Positions 6,247 through 8,091 of a stretch of 8,091 nt of DNA are shown in pieces. Origin of the DNA: an uncultured Christensenellaceae bacterium (GTDB lineage: Bacteria; Bacillota; Clostridia; Christensenellales; UBA3700). The notes below the pieces were generated by a model. It saw nothing but the letters and a program-made list of their open reading frames with translations, ran no database searches and had not been told where the DNA came from. The stretch is taken from NCBI GenBank assembly GCA_902373595.1, contig CABKMX010000043.1, forward strand, positions 1-8,091, given 5' to 3'. Made by a program: the position numbers and the translations under genes. Position 1 is the first letter of the stretch; every line of letters begins with the position of its first letter.

Positions 6247-7448
6247 TGCACTCTTCCTCCCAGCCGTGTGTATTGTTGCAAAAAGTCGGGATAGGACTTG
6301 CTCATGCAGCCGACGTCGTCGACCTCGACCTCGCCCTCGCAGGCGAGCGCCGCGATCGCCGCGGTCATCGCCATGCGGTGGTCGCCGCAGGATGTGACCT
6401 TGCCGCCGCGCAGTCTTGTCCTTCCCTTGATCGTAAGTTCGTCGCCGTCGCGGACGATGTCCGCGCCCAGCGTTTTGAGCATTTCGTACGTCGCCGCAAG
6501 GCGGTCGCACTCCTTGATCTTGAGCCTCTCCAGCCCGACGAGCCGCGTGCGCCTGCCCTCGCGAAGCGCGCATGCGAGCGCGAATACGGGCATGATGTCC
6601 GGGCATTGCTCGCCGTCGAAGACGAGGTCGCCCTCCCCTTTCAGCCTTTCGAGCATGGGCACGATCGCCCTGTCGCCCTGCAAGCTGTCCTCTTTGAGCC
6701 CTTGTATCTCCACTTCGCTTCCGACGAAATTCGCAACCGCAAAAAACGCCGCCTGCGACCAATCTCCCTCAACGGTGAAGTCGCGCGGCTCGTACTTACC
6801 GGCGGCGCGGAACACGCCGTCGCGCTCTTCGACCGACACGCCGAACTCTCGCATCGTCTCGATCGTCATATCTATATATGCGCGCGAAGCGAGCGGCGTC
6901 GTCGCCCTCAACTCGCCGCCGACGAGCGGCAAAGCAAACAATATTCCGCTGAAAAATTGCGAACTGACGTCCCCTCTCATCTCGAAGACGCCCCCTCTCA
7001 ACCTGCCGCCGACCGTGAGATCGAGCGCGCCGCCCTTTGACGAATTTTGCCAGACAAGTCCGCGCTCTTTCCATATCTTCTCGTATTCGCCGAGCGGCCT
7101 TGCGCCCAGACGGCCTCTGCCGACGAAGCGGCAAGTCCCGTCCGTCAGCGCCGCGGCGATCGGGATGCAAAAGCGAAGGGTCGAGCCCGATTCGGCGCAG
7201 TCGACCGTCGCGCAATCAAAGCCGCGCGCGCCGCATATCGTCCGCTCGTCGCCCTCTCCGCCGACAGCCGCGCCGAAAGCGCGCACCGCGGACAGCGTCG
7301 CGGCGATGTCGTCGCTCATCGCGAGATGACGCACCGCGCTTTGCCCGTCCGCCAAAGCCGCACAGAGCACCGCCCTGTGAGCGACGCTCTTGGACGGCGG
7401 CGCGACCACCGCGCCCGACAGCCTCGACGGCAAAAACACCGCGCTCAC
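6243..7448 (-). CDS. aroA: 3-Phosphoshikimate 1-carboxyvinyltransferase (EPSP synthase)
   Basis: The 401-residue product joins shikimate 3-phosphate and phosphoenolpyruvate to form EPSP. Active-site groups of the family are present: APPSKSVAHRA with Lys20, Ser21 and Arg25; ESGSTLRF (86-93), matching E. coli NAGTAMRP (94-101); RPLGEY; GDWSQAAFF; PDIMP with the catalytic Asp; IKECDRLA with the catalytic Glu; and GDHRMAM near the C terminus. It is somewhat shorter than the roughly 427-residue E. coli enzyme, but no landmark is missing. The residue matching E. coli Pro101 is Phe93. GTG at 7448 was chosen because it overlaps the aroB stop as GTGA, has GGAGG (7462-7458) nine bases upstream, and starts about seven residues before the first conserved strand. 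The frame stays open further upstream through aroB, but that part is shadow sequence. Confidence 0.96.
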   Translation of the reverse strand: MSAVFLPSRLSGAVVAPPSKSVAHRAVLCAALADGQSAVRHLAMSDDIAATLSAVRAFGAAVGGEGDERTICGARGFDCATVDCAESGSTLRFCIPIAAALTDGTCRFVGRGRLGARPLGEYEKIWKERGLVWQNSSKGGALDLTVGGRLRGGVFEMRGDVSSQFFSGILFALPLVGGELRATTPLASRAYIDMTIETMREFGVSVEERDGVFRAAGKYEPRDFTVEGDWSQAAFFAVANFVGSEVEIQGLKEDSLQGDRAIVPMLERLKGEGDLVFDGEQCPDIMPVFALACALREGRRTRLVGLERLKIKECDRLAATYEMLKTLGADIVRDGDELTIKGRTRLRGGKVTSCGDHRMAMTAAIAALACEGEVEVDDVGCMSKSYPDFLQQYTRLGGRVQ

Positions 7449-8091
7449 AGCCAAAATCCTCCGTCGGTCGGATAGATGTATCCGTCGCCGATGTCGTGCA
7501 GCAGCACGACGTTGAGCGCGCCGTTCAAATTCTTTTTGTCGCCCTTGATCGCGCCGATCACCTCGCTGTAGGGCGCTTTGTCTCTGCAACTCAGTCCGAA
7601 CTTGTTGCAAAGCGAAGTTATCTTTTCCGCACAGCCCGGGACGGTCAGCCCCTTTCGCTCGGCGATCTCGCAGATCGTGCGCATGCCGACCGCGACCGCC
7701 GCGCCGTGCGATATCTTTTTGTAGTCGTAAAATTTTTCGAGAGCGTGCCCGTAGGTGTGCCCGAAATTGAGCAGCATCCTCTCGCCGGTGTCGCGTTCGT
7801 CGCGCTCGACGACGACGCGCTTGATGTCGCAGCAGCGCATCACGACGTCGTCGATATGCGCGCGCAAATTTTCGCGCGAGCCCGCCTCGTCCAGCCTCTC
7901 GAACAGCCCCTTGTCGCGTATACAGCCGTACTTGATCACCTCCGCCATGCCGTCCGAAAAATACTCGTCCGACAGCGTGTCCAGCACGTCGGGGTCGACG
8001 ACCACCGCCTTGGGCTGCCAAAATGCGCCAGCCAAATTTTTGCCCCACGGCAAATCGACCGCGACCTTGCCGCCGACAGCCGAATCCACCT
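7445..8091 (-). CDS. aroB: 3-Dehydroquinate synthase, C-terminal part (runs off the right edge)
   Basis: About 215 C-terminal codons are present; compared with the usual length near 350-360, roughly 140 residues of the NAD-binding N-terminal domain lie outside. The enzyme cyclises DAHP to 3-dehydroquinate, the second shikimate step, using NAD and a divalent metal. The partial sequence starts at VDSAVGGK (family VDSSVGGK) and continues with GKNLAGAFWQPKAVVVD. The metal ligands follow: Glu in GMAEVIKYG and the His residues of NFGHTYGHALE. Next come SHGAAVAVGM and the C-terminal DKKN segment. The GTG at 8089 is an internal Val codon, not a start. The stop at 7447-7445 overlaps the aroA GTG. This is the first visible gene of the operon, and the promoter is not in the window. 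Confidence 0.96.
   Translation of the reverse strand, partial: VDSAVGGKVAVDLPWGKNLAGAFWQPKAVVVDPDVLDTLSDEYFSDGMAEVIKYGCIRDKGLFERLDEAGSRENLRAHIDDVVMRCCDIKRVVVERDERDTGERMLLNFGHTYGHALEKFYDYKKISHGAAVAVGMRTICEIAERKGLTVPGCAEKITSLCNKFGLSCRDKAPYSEVIGAIKGDKKNLNGALNVVLLHDIGDGYIYPTDGGFWL
7458..7462 (-). promoter_or_regulatory. Shine-Dalgarno site deciding the aroA GTG start
   Basis: GGAGG on the minus strand lies within the last codons of aroB and ends nine bases before the GTG at 7448. It supports the non-ATG start, which overlaps the aroB stop as GTGA. The same spacing and sequence occur before aroC (6260-6256). Confidence 0.75.

Noticed and set aside
7449..8048. N-terminal extension of the aroA frame to 601 codons
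   Set aside because: The extension overlaps aroB in another frame; GTG at 7448 has a good ribosome site and the expected protein start.
1..8091. Mobile elements, CRISPR arrays, toxin-antitoxin or defence genes
   Set aside because: No transposase, integrase, repeat array, terminal inverted repeats or defence domains are visible; composition is uniform and the gene content is core metabolism plus one transporter.

Overview
The window is almost entirely one minus-strand aromatic amino acid operon. Read in transcription order (right to left) it holds aroB (3' part only), aroA, aroC, pheA, a fused aroE-aroK, aroQ and tyrA. It encodes the shikimate pathway from 3-dehydroquinate synthase to chorismate, then the branch enzymes leading to phenylpyruvate (PheA) and the tyrosine precursor (TyrA). 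A terminator and a 307-base intergenic stretch follow. The left end carries the 5' part of a separate minus-strand gene for a cation-type P-type ATPase.

Organism: the DNA is GC-rich, with strong G/C use at third codon positions and purine-rich Shine-Dalgarno sites of the GGAGG type. The bifunctional chorismate mutase-prephenate dehydratase with an ACT domain, the type II dehydroquinase, the clostridial-looking chorismate synthase and EPSP synthase motifs, the aro gene order and the P-type ATPase subfamily all fit a Firmicutes/Clostridia-type bacterium, probably a GC-rich uncultured lineage. This is inference from family resemblance; there is no rRNA or other marker to settle it.

Region by region (minus strand): 8091-7445 aroB C-terminal part; 7448-6243 aroA (GTG start overlapping the aroB stop); 6246-5179 aroC (ATG overlapping the aroA stop); 5175-4054 pheA; 4048-2762 aroE-aroK fusion; 2760-2320 aroQ; 2323-1475 tyrA (overlapping the aroQ stop); 1440-1412 intrinsic terminator; about 1411-1205 unexplained spacer with small hairpins; 1204-1176 strong sigma-A-type promoter; 1167-1 P-type ATPase N-terminal part, running off the window. 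Junctions are 4-base overlaps or gaps of 1-5 bases, so the seven genes very likely form one translationally coupled transcript. Its promoter, and any DAHP synthase gene or leader attenuator, would lie beyond the right edge.

The operon is conventional metabolism and I found no defence, mobile or otherwise undescribed system. The points most worth a second look are the ATPase start, whose promoter spacing predicts a leaderless mRNA, and its roughly 217-residue, aromatic-free, charge-blocked N-terminal tail. Lesser points are the AroE-AroK fusion and a TyrA that has no ACT domain and carries an Arg where many NAD-specific enzymes have an acidic residue.
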